The notes under the pieces: generated by a model
What the model saw: only the letters and a program-made list of their open reading frames with translations
Database searches by the model: none
Told to the model about the DNA's origin: nothing
Program-made: the position numbers and the translations under genes
Shown: piece by piece, positions 17,696-26,260 of the stretch
Numbering within the stretch: position 1 is the first letter of the stretch
Layout: each line of letters starts with the position of its first letter
Source of the DNA: Rivularia sp. PCC 7116
GTDB taxonomy: Bacteria; Cyanobacteriota; Cyanobacteriia; Cyanobacteriales; Nostocaceae
DNA length: 64,000 nucleotides
Assembly: GCF_000316665.1 (NCBI RefSeq)
Contig: NC_019678.1
Coordinates: 1,240,001 to 1,304,000 of the forward strand
Direction: 5' to 3'

Positions 17696-18370
17696 ATGGT
17701 AATTCTACTTGTAGAAGATGATGCGAGACAGTTGGAGCCTTTACATGCGGCTTTATCAGCAGTGGGACATATTGTTGATGCAGTTGAAGATGGTGATACG
17801 GCACAGTGGCTGATTACTCAAAAAGAATACGATCTATTAATTTTAGATTGGATGTTACCGAATGTAACAGGTGTGGCATTATGCCATCAGTATCGACAAG
17901 CAGGAAAAACTGCTCCCGTATTAATGCTCACTGCTAAGGACACTACTGACGATAAAGTTACCGGTTTAGATGCCGGTGCCGATGACTACTTAGTAAAACC
18001 AGTTGACGTAATCGAATTATTAGCTAGAGTAAGAGCATTAGGAAGGCGATCGCCACTTTGGCAAGGCGATATTCTCAAACTCGAAGACTTACAATTGCAT
18101 TTAAATACTTTAACTTTGAAGCGAGGAGAAGCAAAAGCCAAGCTATCAACTCGCGAATTCCAGTTAATGGAATATTTAATGCGTCATCCCAACCAGGTTT
18201 TGTCCCGCGAACAAATTGAAGATACTCTTTGGGAATGGGGCACCCAACCAGAGAGTAATGCTGTGACAACTTTGGTACGAAGAGTAAGACAGCGTTTAGA
18301 ATCAGTAGGTGCAAAGGATTGTTTGGAAACGATATACGGTATGGGTTATCGTTTAAATCCGCCGAATTGA
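17696..18370 (+). CDS. OmpR/PhoB-type response regulator
   Basis: 224 residues. The receiver domain (1-115) has VEDD, the phosphoacceptor Asp in LILDWMLP, and Lys in LVKP. The winged-helix effector domain (about 125-222) has STREFQLMEYLMRHPNQVLS, the recognition-helix stretch SNAVTTLVRRVRQRLE and the wing ETIYGMGYRL. The sensor kinase follows 203 bases downstream on the same strand. Three Pho-box-like direct repeats stand before the HtrA-type and Spy-like genes further downstream; I infer these are its targets. No such repeat precedes this gene. The family name RppA is sometimes given to relatives, but I could not confirm that. Confidence 0.94.
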   Translation: MVILLVEDDARQLEPLHAALSAVGHIVDAVEDGDTAQWLITQKEYDLLILDWMLPNVTGVALCHQYRQAGKTAPVLMLTAKDTTDDKVTGLDAGADDYLVKPVDVIELLARVRALGRRSPLWQGDILKLEDLQLHLNTLTLKRGEAKAKLSTREFQLMEYLMRHPNQVLSREQIEDTLWEWGTQPESNAVTTLVRRVRQRLESVGAKDCLETIYGMGYRLNPPN

Positions 18371-18573
18371 AGAGATGTGATGTGTGAGGACAAGGGAATA
18401 AGGAGACAAGGAGTTAAGGAACAAGAAAATAATTTTGAATTCTTAACCCTTAATTGCTAACTGGTGGCTGCTAATTGTATGTCCCTCTGGGACAGGCTCG
18501 GCTAACGCTAACACTGTTCTTTGACGATCCACACCCTCCGGGTGAACAACTGTCCACTGAAAACTGACAACTG

Positions 18574-19857
18574 ATGCTAACTCGTAGTCGTCGCCGTTTA
18601 GCTTACTTATTCACCCTAACAATGGGTGGAATTTTAGTTACGTTTGCTTTTGTAATTTATTTCTTATTGGTTAGAGAACGGCTGCGCGTTTTTGACCAAA
18701 ATTTGAAAGACGAAGCTCAAAGCTATGTTTTCAAGTTCAAATATTCTTTAGAAAAAGGACAATATCGAATTAATTATGAAGATATACCGCTTACGTCTTC
18801 TTCAGAAATGCTTCCGCCACAATTTGAATATACCTGTTGGTATGATAATTCAGCGAGACCTTTAACAATCAACGATTCAGTTTGTCCGCCAACAAAATCA
18901 ATTAGACAAGGGTTTCAAACTGTTAAAAGTAATCAGTATCTAGCTAATTCTCAACAACTATCGCTGCGTCAAATAACATCGCCATTTCAAAACGGTAACA
19001 AACAAATCGGCTATATAATTGTTGCTAAATCTCTACAACCGATTCGAGATAATTTGAGGAAATTACGATTATATTTATCTGTGGGAGTTCCGAGTACGTT
19101 AGGTATAGTGGGAATTGTTGGCTGGTTTTTGGGTGGAGTAGCAATGAAGCCGACGAAACGCTCTTACGAGCAGTTACAGCGTTTTACTGCTGATGCTTCT
19201 CACGAATTACGAGCGCCGGTTGCAGCGATTTTAAGTAATGCTCAAGTTGGTTTGCTCGCACCCGAAGATAATAGCGAACTTCCTCGCCAACGTTTGGAAA
19301 ATATCGTTGATATTTCTAAATCAATGAGCGCTCTGATTGGTAATTTATTATTTTTGGCCAGACATGAGGGACGTTTAAATCCCAAAGATTTCAAGAGTGT
19401 GGAAATTGTGAGTTTTTTGAATAATTTATTAGAAGAATATCAATTAATTGCTGAAGAAAAAGAATTAAGTATAATTGCCGAACTCCCATCTCAAGAAGTA
19501 ACAGTATTTGCCGACCCAGATTTATTACAGCAAGCTTTAAAAAACCTATTAGATAATGCTTGTAAATATACTCCTCAAGGAGGGATGGTTGAGCTAAAGA
19601 TGTTTACTCAACTGCGACGAATATCCATTCAAGTAATTGATAGTGGAATTGGTATTCCCGCTGAAGATTTGCCGCATATTTTCGAGAGATTTTATCGAGT
19701 AGATAGCTCGCGTACTCGAAGTTCTGGCGGTTTCGGTTTGGGATTGGCTATAGCCCAACAAATAGTCAAAGCTCACGGGGGTGAAATTTCTATAGAAAGT
19801 ACAGTTGGTGAAGGAACAATTTTTCAAGTTTGTTTACCTTTGAGGAAGATGTCATAG
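18574..19857 (+). CDS. Membrane sensor histidine kinase
   Basis: 427 residues. Two membrane helices (about 11-34 and 170-192) enclose an extracytoplasmic sensor domain of about 135 residues that holds two Cys residues (YTCWYD and DSVCPP), which could form a disulfide or bind metal. The cytoplasmic part has no clear HAMP domain, then HisKA with ADASHELRAPVAAIL, the N box LLDNACKYTP, G1 DSGIGIP and G2 GFGLGLAIA. Together with the preceding regulator it forms a cognate pair. The downstream genes for a periplasmic protease and a Spy-like protein suggest it senses envelope or redox state. This is inference from context. Confidence 0.92.
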   Translation: MLTRSRRRLAYLFTLTMGGILVTFAFVIYFLLVRERLRVFDQNLKDEAQSYVFKFKYSLEKGQYRINYEDIPLTSSSEMLPPQFEYTCWYDNSARPLTINDSVCPPTKSIRQGFQTVKSNQYLANSQQLSLRQITSPFQNGNKQIGYIIVAKSLQPIRDNLRKLRLYLSVGVPSTLGIVGIVGWFLGGVAMKPTKRSYEQLQRFTADASHELRAPVAAILSNAQVGLLAPEDNSELPRQRLENIVDISKSMSALIGNLLFLARHEGRLNPKDFKSVEIVSFLNNLLEEYQLIAEEKELSIIAELPSQEVTVFADPDLLQQALKNLLDNACKYTPQGGMVELKMFTQLRRISIQVIDSGIGIPAEDLPHIFERFYRVDSSRTRSSGGFGLGLAIAQQIVKAHGGEISIESTVGEGTIFQVCLPLRKMS

Positions 19858-19876
19858 TTAGCCGTTAATTAAGCCT

Positions 19877-19929
19877 CAGACTATAAGTTTAGGGCTACAC
19901 AAACAAAGCTCACCGTTGAAATAGGCTAA
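19877..19929 (+). repeat. Two-hairpin dispersed repeat, copy D
   Basis: A diverged plus-orientation copy: CAGACTATAAGTTTA, GGGCTACACAAAC, AAAGCTCACC, then AGGCTAAA. It lies 19 bases after the kinase stop and faces copy E, in the same inward-pointing arrangement as copies A and B. Confidence 0.55.
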
Positions 19930-19990
19930 ATCATTAAAGCAACATGTATATTTTTATGTATATAAGTTGTCATCTGGAAAAATAGTTTTT

Positions 19991-20040
19991 TAGCCCCTGT
20001 AGACGAGCTTTATTTTTGTAACGCTAGTCTTCTAGGCTTG
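19991..20040 (-). repeat. Two-hairpin dispersed repeat, copy E
   Basis: A diverged minus-orientation copy (TAGCCCCTGT, GAGCTTTATTTTTGTA, then CTAGTCTTCTAGGCTTG). It faces copy D across about 60 bases and lies before the first Pho-box-like repeat upstream of the protease gene. Confidence 0.5.
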
Positions 20041-20074
20041 GTGCAGACGAGATACAAACTTGAATTTTTAACTT

Positions 20075-20094
20075 TGACATATTCATGTCATATT
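20075..20094 (+). promoter_or_regulatory. Pho-box-like direct repeat, upstream site of the HtrA-type gene
   Basis: TGACATATT and TGTCATATT are separated by CA, so the half-sites are 11 bases apart, one helical turn. A possible -10 (TATTAA at 20104-20109) follows at the right distance for an activator overlapping the -35 region. The pattern matches the two other sites at 20302 and 22430. Confidence 0.65.
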
Positions 20095-20301
20095 TACCTG
20101 CAATATTAAAGCTATCGGGTAAAGAAACGAGTTAGCAACCAATAGCAATTACCTTTCCACGGATATCTAACCTTTTCTCCCAACCACACACACACTATGT
20201 TTCTGGTTACTAGGAATATCTATCTTCTTAGTAACTAGACTACCTAAACTAATAACTACGATTTTATCTAATTTTGTATTCAGCCTTAATAAAGAATAAT
20301 C

Positions 20302-20321
20302 TGACATATTCCTGTCATATT
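20302..20321 (+). promoter_or_regulatory. Pho-box-like direct repeat, downstream site of the HtrA-type gene
   Basis: TGACATATT, CC, TGTCATATT, again with 11-base period, 84 bases before the protease ATG. TAAGAT at 20334-20339 could be the -10. It is nearly identical to the 20075 site, so the protease gene probably has two regulated promoters. Confidence 0.68.
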
Positions 20322-20404
20322 TAGCTGTAAAACTAAGATTAACAAGAAAAACTCCTATTAAATCTTCTAAAACAACTAACTACTAGCCACTAACACCCAA
20401 AACT

Positions 20405-21520
20405 ATGAGTAACAAACTATCCTTTCCAAAATCGCTAGCTTATTTATCTGTATTCTTTGCAGGCGCTGCTTTTACCTTACCCGTAACTCAGTTATTGCCA
20501 ACTGAAGCTTCACAACAGCAAGAAGAGTTAAGAATCGCTCAAGTACCGGGAAATACCAGCCAAGCTGTTCCCAATAACTTTATCGCTACTGCGGTAGAAA
20601 AAACAGGTCCTGCGGTGGTGCGAATCGATTCGACTCGTACTTCTAGTAGAGGAAGACGTTCGAGGCAGTCTAGCGGAATCGGCTCTGGATTTATCATTGA
20701 TTCCAACGGTACCATCCTTACTAATGCTCACGTAGTCAAAGGTTCTTCTAAAGTTCGAGTTACTTTAGGTAATGGACGCAACTTAATGGGTGAAGTTGTA
20801 GGTTTAGACGATTTAACCGACGTTGCTGTGGTGAAAGTTTCCGCGAATAACCTACCGACAGTAGAGATGGGTAATTCCCAAAATCTCAAACCTGGTGAAT
20901 GGGCGATCGCCATTGGTAATCCTTTGGGATTGGACAACACTGTAACTGCTGGAATCATCAGCGGTACGGGGCGTTCTAGTGGAGTAATTGGTGCTGCTGA
21001 CAAACGAGTTCGCTTCATCCAAACCGATGCAGCAATTAACCCCGGTAATTCTGGCGGACCTTTATTAAATCAGCGCGGTGAAGTTATTGGTATCAATACC
21101 GCGATAATTGGGCGCGCCCAAGGTTTAGGATTTGCTATTCCCATTAATAAAGCTCAGCAGATTGCCAGTCAGTTGATTGCTGGTGAGAAAGTGGCGCATC
21201 CTTACTTAGGAATTCGCATGACTAATTTAACTTCAGATTTGAAAGAAGACTTAAGTCGCGAACTAGGTTTAAGGTTATCTACCAATCAAGGTATTGTGAT
21301 TGTAGACGTTGCTCGTAACTCTCCCGCAGCTAGAGCAGGTTTACGGGCAGGAGATGTAATTCAACAAATTGATGGTAAATCGGTAAAAACCGCAGACGAA
21401 GTTCAATTAGCGGTAGAAAAAACATCAGTCGGCGGTAACGTGCAAGTAGCAGTTAATCGCGGCGGTAGAAATGTAAATATCCGCGTTCAACCCGGACAAT
21501 TCCCCGTTTCTCAAGGCTAA
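20405..21520 (+). CDS. HtrA/Deg-family periplasmic serine protease
   Basis: 371 residues. An N-terminal hydrophobic segment (AYLSVFFAGAAFTLPV) acts as signal or anchor. A trypsin-like domain follows with His109 (TNAHVV), Asp139 (DDLTDVAVV) and Ser216 (NPGNSGGPL), then one PDZ domain (about 275-368: GIVIVDVARNSPAARAGLRA). This is the cyanobacterial HhoA/HhoB/HtrA group, which degrades or refolds damaged proteins in the periplasm and thylakoid lumen. I cannot tell which of the three it corresponds to, so no symbol is given. It is preceded by two Pho-box-like repeats and lies downstream of the kinase gene, which suggests stress-induced expression. Confidence 0.95.
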   Translation: MSNKLSFPKSLAYLSVFFAGAAFTLPVTQLLPTEASQQQEELRIAQVPGNTSQAVPNNFIATAVEKTGPAVVRIDSTRTSSRGRRSRQSSGIGSGFIIDSNGTILTNAHVVKGSSKVRVTLGNGRNLMGEVVGLDDLTDVAVVKVSANNLPTVEMGNSQNLKPGEWAIAIGNPLGLDNTVTAGIISGTGRSSGVIGAADKRVRFIQTDAAINPGNSGGPLLNQRGEVIGINTAIIGRAQGLGFAIPINKAQQIASQLIAGEKVAHPYLGIRMTNLTSDLKEDLSRELGLRLSTNQGIVIVDVARNSPAARAGLRAGDVIQQIDGKSVKTADEVQLAVEKTSVGGNVQVAVNRGGRNVNIRVQPGQFPVSQG

Positions 21521-21535
21521 TTAATTCTAGGCTGT

Positions 21536-21590
21536 GTGACGCTTTTAGATATGCACGAAAAATAAATCAATGTTTTGGCAAGAGCGTCAC
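21536..21590. other. Long-loop inverted repeat after the protease gene
   Basis: GTGACGCT (21536-21543) and AGCGTCAC (21583-21590) are separated by 39 bases. It starts 15 bases after the protease stop. A T-run is missing, so it may protect or process the transcript rather than terminate it. Confidence 0.4.
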
Positions 21591-21666
21591 GCACCAACAG
21601 TAAGTTGCAATAACTAACGGAAAATTCCAAATTTCAATAACCAACTTCAAGGAGTATTAAATAGAC

Positions 21667-22170
21667 ATGAAACGCTTTGATGCTATAGCTATTGTTAGTA
21701 CCGGCATCGTTAGCAGTTTACTGACTTTATCATTAAGGGTTGCACCTGCATTTGGAAAAGTAGAAAGCTCAATATCAAATGTTCCTCAAGAAAGAACATT
21801 ACCCCTACAAAACAATAGTAAATTTCAACCCGTAGTCTTTACAGCCGATGTTTCTTCGGAAAACGTTGGTAATCAAATTAGTGACAACACCACAATCTTA
21901 GGTTTAGCAGCAATTGGTGCTGGTAGCGCAGGCTTAATTTGGAGCCTCAAATTACGAAATAAAACATTATCGGCTCAATACGGTAGTCGTCGCAAAGATG
22001 TCTCAATAGAAAAAGCAAATCCGCGATTGAGAAAAGAGTTACTGAGGTTAGTAGGCGGCGATAGCAGAACAGCGAATCGATTAGTTGCTGGAATCAAGCA
22101 AAGTCATCCTGGAAAATCAATTAATTGGGTAGTAGAGAAAGTCATTTATGATTTAGAGCGCGATAGATAG
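21667..22170 (+). CDS. Exported protein of unknown function
   Basis: 167 residues with a signal peptide (AIAIVSTGIVSSLLTLSL) and a second hydrophobic stretch (TTILGLAAIGAGSAGLIWSL, about 74-93), followed by a basic cytoplasmic-type tail (GSRRKDVSIEKANPRLRKEL). The C-terminal 50 residues (LRLVGGDSRTANRLVAGIKQ, then WVVEKVIYDLERDR) look like a small helical domain. The start ATG 21667 has AAGGAG 12 bases upstream. It is placed between the HtrA-type protease and the Spy-like gene, on the same strand, and has its own terminator at 22299-22331. I do not recognise the family. Confidence 0.75.
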   Translation: MKRFDAIAIVSTGIVSSLLTLSLRVAPAFGKVESSISNVPQERTLPLQNNSKFQPVVFTADVSSENVGNQISDNTTILGLAAIGAGSAGLIWSLKLRNKTLSAQYGSRRKDVSIEKANPRLRKELLRLVGGDSRTANRLVAGIKQSHPGKSINWVVEKVIYDLERDR

Positions 22171-22298
22171 TGATAAGGTTCAAGGTTAGAGGTCAAAGGT
22201 AAATGTTTACCATGACAACTTTTTCCTAAATGATTCAATAAAATTATCAACGATACATTTTCCGTTCTAACAATCTAAACTGTTTCCTTGCAGAATCA

Positions 22299-22331
22299 CC
22301 TTTGCTAATCGTTACTTAGCAGAGGTTTTTT
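22299..22331 (+). terminator. Intrinsic terminator of the 21667-22170 gene
   Basis: CCTTTGCTAA and TTAGCAGAGG form a 10-bp stem with one G-T pair and a 7-base loop, followed by TTTTTT. Confidence 0.8.
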
Positions 22332-22429
22332 ATTGATTATTTATTAGTTATTAGTGATTAGTTATTAGTTGTTAGTTATTAGCTTTTAATTTTGATTTTA
22401 ACCTTTGACCTTTGACCTTTTATTTATTC

Positions 22430-22449
22430 TGTCATATTGATGTCATATT
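22430..22449 (+). promoter_or_regulatory. Pho-box-like direct repeat before the Spy-like gene
   Basis: TGTCATATT, GA, TGTCATATT: two perfect half-sites with 11-base period, 54 bases before the Spy-like ATG. CATACT at 22457-22462 could be the -10. This is the cleanest of the three sites and ties the Spy-like gene to the HtrA-type gene. Confidence 0.7.
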
Positions 22450-22503
22450 GTTAAATCATACTAAAAATAATCAAACTTAAAACAAAGATTTGAGGCATTT
22501 AAA

Positions 22504-22830
22504 ATGAAGTCTAAATTAATGCCAATCTTGGCTGCATCTACTATTTTTACTCTTGCACTTCCTTTAGCTGCAAATGCTTGTGGGGACAAGAAAAATTTAA
22601 CTCAAGCACAACGCACTCAAGTAGAACAAGTTAAAAATAATGCTCGTTCTCAAGTTGAAGAAGTCTTAACACCGCAGCAACAAGGACAATTCCAAAGCGC
22701 TGTAGAAGACGGACAAAAAATGCGTTCTGTTGTAGCTAATTTAAATCTTTCCCAAGAGCAACAAACTCAAATCGATGAAATAATGCAAGTCGCTAAGGAG
22801 CAAAAAAAAGCAATTTATCGTTCCAACTAA
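22504..22830 (+). CDS. Spy/CpxP-like periplasmic protein
   Basis: 108 residues with a clear signal peptide ending near LPLAANAC. The mature part is all helical and charged, with three LTxxQ-like motifs: LTQAQRTQ, LTPQQQGQ and LSQEQQTQ. LTxxQ repeats define the Spy/CpxP family of small periplasmic chaperones and stress sensors. The protein is shorter than Escherichia coli Spy (about 138 mature residues). GAGGCATTTAAA before the ATG gives a weak ribosome-binding site. A Pho-box-like repeat lies at the promoter and an intrinsic terminator follows. The role I infer is a periplasmic chaperone or feedback inhibitor of the kinase encoded upstream. Confidence 0.75.
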   Translation: MKSKLMPILAASTIFTLALPLAANACGDKKNLTQAQRTQVEQVKNNARSQVEEVLTPQQQGQFQSAVEDGQKMRSVVANLNLSQEQQTQIDEIMQVAKEQKKAIYRSN

Positions 22831-22891
22831 CTTAATCTAAGAACTAACTTTTTACAACGTTATCAATCTCCCTAGAAATACTCTCAAATGT

Positions 22892-22927
22892 ACTCGATTT
22901 CTCACAGAAGTCGGGTCTTTTTTTTTC
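22892..22927 (+). terminator. Intrinsic terminator of the Spy-like gene
   Basis: ACTCGATTTCT and AGAAGTCGGGT pair with G-T wobbles around a short CACA loop, followed by CTTTTTTTTT. Confidence 0.75.
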
Positions 22928-22977
22928 AGTTAGTAGTTAGTGGTTATACCGTTTCTATACAAAAATGTGCCAAATTC

Positions 22978-23028
22978 AGCCTAGTTTACGGTAGGCTTTG
23001 TTGCCATAACCTCAGCCTTCCAGGTTGC
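22978..23028 (-). repeat. Two-hairpin dispersed repeat, copy F
   Basis: AGCCTAGTTTACGGTAGGCT, then TTGTTGCCATAACCTCAGCC and TTCCAGGTTG. The layout is that of the family, with two hairpins and an AGGCTTTGTTG joint, but the central GGGCTACA is diverged. Confidence 0.45.
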
Positions 23029-23060
23029 GGGCAAATAATATTATGATTTGTTTGATAATA

Positions 23061-23095
23061 AAGAAACCCGGTTCTTTCAAAAAACCAGGTTTCTT
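23061..23095. terminator. Convergent terminator hairpin between the Spy-like gene and mnmA
   Basis: AAGAAACCCGG and CCAGGTTTCTT form a stem with one mismatch, and an A-run/T-run on both sides. It lies between two convergent genes and could serve both, most directly mnmA on the minus strand. Confidence 0.6.
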
Positions 23096-23104
23096 AATAA
23101 CAGT

Positions 23105-23132
23105 AACTGTTCACTGTTCACTGTTCACTGTT
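23105..23132. repeat. Heptamer tandem repeat abutting the mnmA stop codon
   Basis: Four units of the 7-base repeat ACTGTTC, ending at the TAA of mnmA. Confidence 0.75.
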
Positions 23133-24183
23133 AAAACCGTTCAATTATTCCACCACCGAGGACTTTTTCGCCGTCGTACCATACGGCTGCTTGTCCGGGG
23201 GTAATGCTGAATTGGGGTTCGTCAAATACGATTCTGACGCGAGAGTTTTCTAAAGGAATTACGGTGACGGGTACTGGTTGCGAACGATAGCGAATTTGTA
23301 CTTCTGCACGAATCGGACTTGTAGGTTCGGCAATTGATACCCAATTTACCCGCGCTACATTACATTCTGGGTTTGTTGCTGTAGTGCGATCGCCAACGAT
23401 TACCCGGTTTGCTCCTGCATCCAAACCAATTACGTATAAAGGTTGTGGGGCTGCAATCCCCAATCCTTTACGCTGTCCGATAGTATAGTGATGCACGCCA
23501 TCATGTTCTCCCAACACTTTACCTTCAGCGTCTACAATTTCGCCTTTTTTGGGAGCCAAATATTTATCTAAAAAAGCACGCATCGAGCCGTTGCTTTCTA
23601 CCAAACATAAATCTTGGCTTTCTGGTTTGTCGGCTGTTTGCAGCTTGTATTCAGCAGCAATACGACGGGTTTCCGATTTTTCTACTTCTCCTAAAGGAAA
23701 TATCGAACCACCGAGTAATTCCTGCGACAAATCGTATAAAAAATATGTCTGGTCTTTGTTGCGATCGAATGCACGTAGAAGTTCGTAACGTCCGCTGGTT
23801 TCGTTGCATTTTATCCGAGCGTAATGTCCTGTAGCTATTTTATTGCTTCCCAATTTTTCCCGCGCATATTCGAGCATGGGACCAAACTTTACAGTTTTAT
23901 TGCATTGCGAACAAGGTAAGGGCGTAACACCAGCACTGTAACCAGTTACTAGATAATCTACAATATTGGCTTGAAAGACATCGCGGATATCAACAACGTG
24001 ATGGGGAACGCCCAGTTGTTCGCAGATATGAGCAGCGTCAACCATACCTTCAGAGCAACATTGACCTTTTCCCTTCATTAGCCAAAGGGTAAGACCAATA
24101 ACTTCATAGCCCTGATGGTGCAAAATTGCAGCTACGGCAGAGCTGTCAACGCCACCGGAAAGACCTACTACGACTTTTTCCAT
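23131..24183 (-). CDS. mnmA: tRNA-specific 2-thiouridylase MnmA
   Basis: 350 residues. The PP-loop is [12 protein letters not shown] near the N-terminus. The two catalytic Cys residues are in PLPCSQCNK (first) and SQDLCLV (second). The tRNA-binding segments [19 protein letters not shown] and [13 protein letters not shown] and the C-terminal barrel ending ALWYDGExVLGGGII (here [18 protein letters not shown]) are all present. It installs 2-thiouridine at the wobble position of tRNA-Lys, -Glu and -Gln, using sulfur from cysteine desulfurase. The ATG at 24183 is at the usual family start. Confidence 0.97.
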   Translation of the reverse strand: MEKVVVGLSGGVDSSAVAAILHHQGYEVIGLTLWLMKGKGQCCSEGMVDAAHICEQLGVPHHVVDIRDVFQANIVDYLVTGYSAGVTPLPCSQCNKTVKFGPMLEYAREKLGSNKIATGHYARIKCNETSGRYELLRAFDRNKDQTYFLYDLSQELLGGSIFPLGEVEKSETRRIAAEYKLQTADKPESQDLCLVESNGSMRAFLDKYLAPKKGEIVDAEGKVLGEHDGVHHYTIGQRKGLGIAAPQPLYVIGLDAGANRVIVGDRTTATNPECNVARVNWVSIAEPTSPIRAEVQIRYRSQPVPVTVIPLENSRVRIVFDEPQFSITPGQAAVWYDGEKVLGGGIIERF

Positions 24184-24432
24184 ATCCGTATAACTTGCTA
24201 GGCTGTTATTTCTAAGTTAACACCCTTTGATTGCTACTATGGTTTACTTAGCTAATTTCACTTTCTAGATTATTATTTACAAAACGTTACCAAAGATACA
24301 TTTTTAATTTCAGAGAGATAAATTAAAATTTAAAATTTAAAATCCGAAATCTGAAGTCATTTAATCCTGACTAAATAGTTTAGTCATAAGAATAATCTAA
24401 AATCTCAAATCTTAAATTTAACCAGCGCTACC

Positions 24433-25167
24433 ATGCTTAATAAACTTCCCAACTTAATTAGACCTTCTCTTGCAGGATTTACTTCTTTAATTACCTATTC
24501 ATTCCTAGGAAGCTGTTTAACGCTTATTCCCATTGCACCAGCAGATGCCAAAACTCCTAATAGACCTCAAAAATTAGCACAAACACAATATGCTCAAAGT
24601 GAATTCGATTTTAATTCTCAATACAATCCAAATTCTGAAAGCTACTTGGTAATTGTAGATAACACGGATTCTGGATTGCTCGAACGAGTACGTCTTGTGG
24701 AACCTACTGCTTTTGCAGGTGACTTTATAGGACGTTCTGTTATTCAAGCAGGAGTCTTCAGACGTTTAGATAACGCTCAAGAAAGAATTAGACAGTTACA
24801 AGCTTACAGTATTGGTTCTCGTATCTACAGTCGAACTACTGGAAGAGAAATCGCGAATTCTTATGGTGGGGATTTTTCTAATCCTGGGAATGTATCCGAT
24901 CCTATTGCTAGAAATAATAATAGAAGCCAAAAAAGAATTAAATATTATTATGTAGCGATTCCAGATAAACCTGATAAATTATTTCAAATTGAAAACCAAA
25001 TTAGGCAAAGTGCTGGGGGACAAAGCGTCGGAGTTGCTGTAAAGAATGCTCCTAGAGGTCCTCATGTTGCAGTCGGACCTTTTGCTGGACGTTTACAAGC
25101 CGAGCAGTGGAATTATTACATACGCTCTTTGGGATTAAATAACGCTAGAGTTTATTACGGTAAATAA
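24433..25167 (+). CDS. Exported SPOR-like protein (paralogue 1)
   Basis: 244 residues with a signal peptide (TSLITYSFLGSCLTLIPIAP, ending near ADAK). There are two SPOR-like alpha/beta units: YLVIVDN...VIQAGVFRRLDNAQERIRQL (about 70-125) and YYYVAIP...VAVGPFAGRLQAEQWNYYIR (about 175-240). The GVF/GPF turns followed by a 'DNAQ' or 'AEQW' helix are characteristic of SPOR or SPOR-like folds, which in classical members bind denuded peptidoglycan. The protein ends in ARVYYGK like its neighbour, and the two are clearly tandem duplicates. It probably acts in the periplasm; the exact role is unknown. Confidence 0.8.
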   Translation: MLNKLPNLIRPSLAGFTSLITYSFLGSCLTLIPIAPADAKTPNRPQKLAQTQYAQSEFDFNSQYNPNSESYLVIVDNTDSGLLERVRLVEPTAFAGDFIGRSVIQAGVFRRLDNAQERIRQLQAYSIGSRIYSRTTGREIANSYGGDFSNPGNVSDPIARNNNRSQKRIKYYYVAIPDKPDKLFQIENQIRQSAGGQSVGVAVKNAPRGPHVAVGPFAGRLQAEQWNYYIRSLGLNNARVYYGK

Positions 25168-25428
25168 GACATGTAATAGTGATGATTATTACTGTGGATT
25201 TGGCATTGTAGAAAAATCCCCTAACAAAAGGGAACAATCCCAGGTGCACAAAATTCTATATTCAACTAATAATCTAAAAACTTAAATTCTTTACAGGACT
25301 ATAATCTAGGCTACCTTGGTTATTCATGGGAACGATTTAGAATCTGGTGCGGGAAAGTTTGAGCAAGCTAAAATTCGCCTCCTCAATTTTCCCCAAAATC
25401 GTTAATCCTAAATTAGAAGAGTACCACT

Positions 25429-26172
25429 ATGTTTAATCTAAAACATAGCCTGATTCAACCTGGTTTCTTTACATATTCCTTATCAGCAGTTTTCTTAGGG
25501 CTTGTTTCAATGACACCGATACAAGCGAAAACTCCTAGTAAATCTCAAATAGTTGCACAATTACCACCAGGGTATGCTTCCCAAAGGTACAACCCAGAAG
25601 CAGATTTTGTTTCCCCATTCAGTTCAAACAATCAGAATTTCGGCAATTATTCATCAAATTACGCAAGCTACTTAGTGATTGTAGATAACCTGTATTCTGG
25701 ATACCTCCAACAAGTACGCTCGGTTGCTTCTGATGCTTTTATACCTCCTCAAAAACCTTCTGTTATTCAAGTTGGAAAATTTAATCGTCTAGATAATGCC
25801 CAACAAATGGCTCAAGAGTTGCAGCGTAGAGGTTTCAATCCCCGTATCGAAAGCCAGAATCCTGTAGCAGAGATACCTAAGTTTCCCAACGATCCTAATT
25901 ACAGAAATTATCCTACTCCTCCTAGAGATAATAACCAGAGGAAAAAACATTATTACGTTGCCATTCCAGGAAGGTCTAAGAAACTATCTCAAATCGAAAA
26001 TAAAATTAGGCAAAGTGCAGTAGGAAGCTCGCTTTACTATCAAAGAAGAAAATCCCCCAGAGGGCATCACATAGCAGTTGGACCTTTTAGCGAGCGTTTA
26101 GAAGCAGAACAATGGAACTATTATTTACGTTCTTTGGGATTAAGTAACGCTAGAGTTTATTACGGAAAGTAG
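25429..26172 (+). CDS. Exported SPOR-like protein (paralogue 2)
   Basis: 247 residues with the same plan as the preceding gene: signal peptide (TYSLSAVFLGLVSM, ending near IQAK), a variable Asn/Pro-rich linker and two SPOR-like units (VIQVGKFNRLDNAQQMAQEL; IAVGPFSERLEAEQWNYYLR). It shares with paralogue 1 the C-terminal LRSLGLSNARVYYGK-type end. The 261-base gap between them has no coding frame, and the second copy may have its own promoter. Divergence is strong in the N-terminal third and low in the last 70 residues, which suggests that the C-terminal unit carries the conserved function. Confidence 0.8.
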   Translation: MFNLKHSLIQPGFFTYSLSAVFLGLVSMTPIQAKTPSKSQIVAQLPPGYASQRYNPEADFVSPFSSNNQNFGNYSSNYASYLVIVDNLYSGYLQQVRSVASDAFIPPQKPSVIQVGKFNRLDNAQQMAQELQRRGFNPRIESQNPVAEIPKFPNDPNYRNYPTPPRDNNQRKKHYYVAIPGRSKKLSQIENKIRQSAVGSSLYYQRRKSPRGHHIAVGPFSERLEAEQWNYYLRSLGLSNARVYYGK

Positions 26173-26260
26173 AAATTGGGAATGGGGCATAGGGCATAGG
26201 GCATCGGGGCATTAGGAGAAGGTAGAATTTTAACTGGTAACTAGTAACTCCTAACTGGGG

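Larger units (their letters stand above)
22171..22503. other. Intergenic region between the exported protein and the Spy-like gene
   Basis: This stretch has no coding frame I can support. It holds an intrinsic terminator (22299-22331), a heptamer-like run built on TTATTAG/TTAGTGA (about 22336-22383) and the Pho-box-like repeat at 22430-22449. Confidence 0.6.

Noticed and set aside
17696-19857. Calling the two-component pair RppA/RppB or NrsRS
   Set aside because: The layout is similar, but I could not confirm orthology from the sequence alone, and the sensor domain gives no metal-binding signature beyond two Cys.
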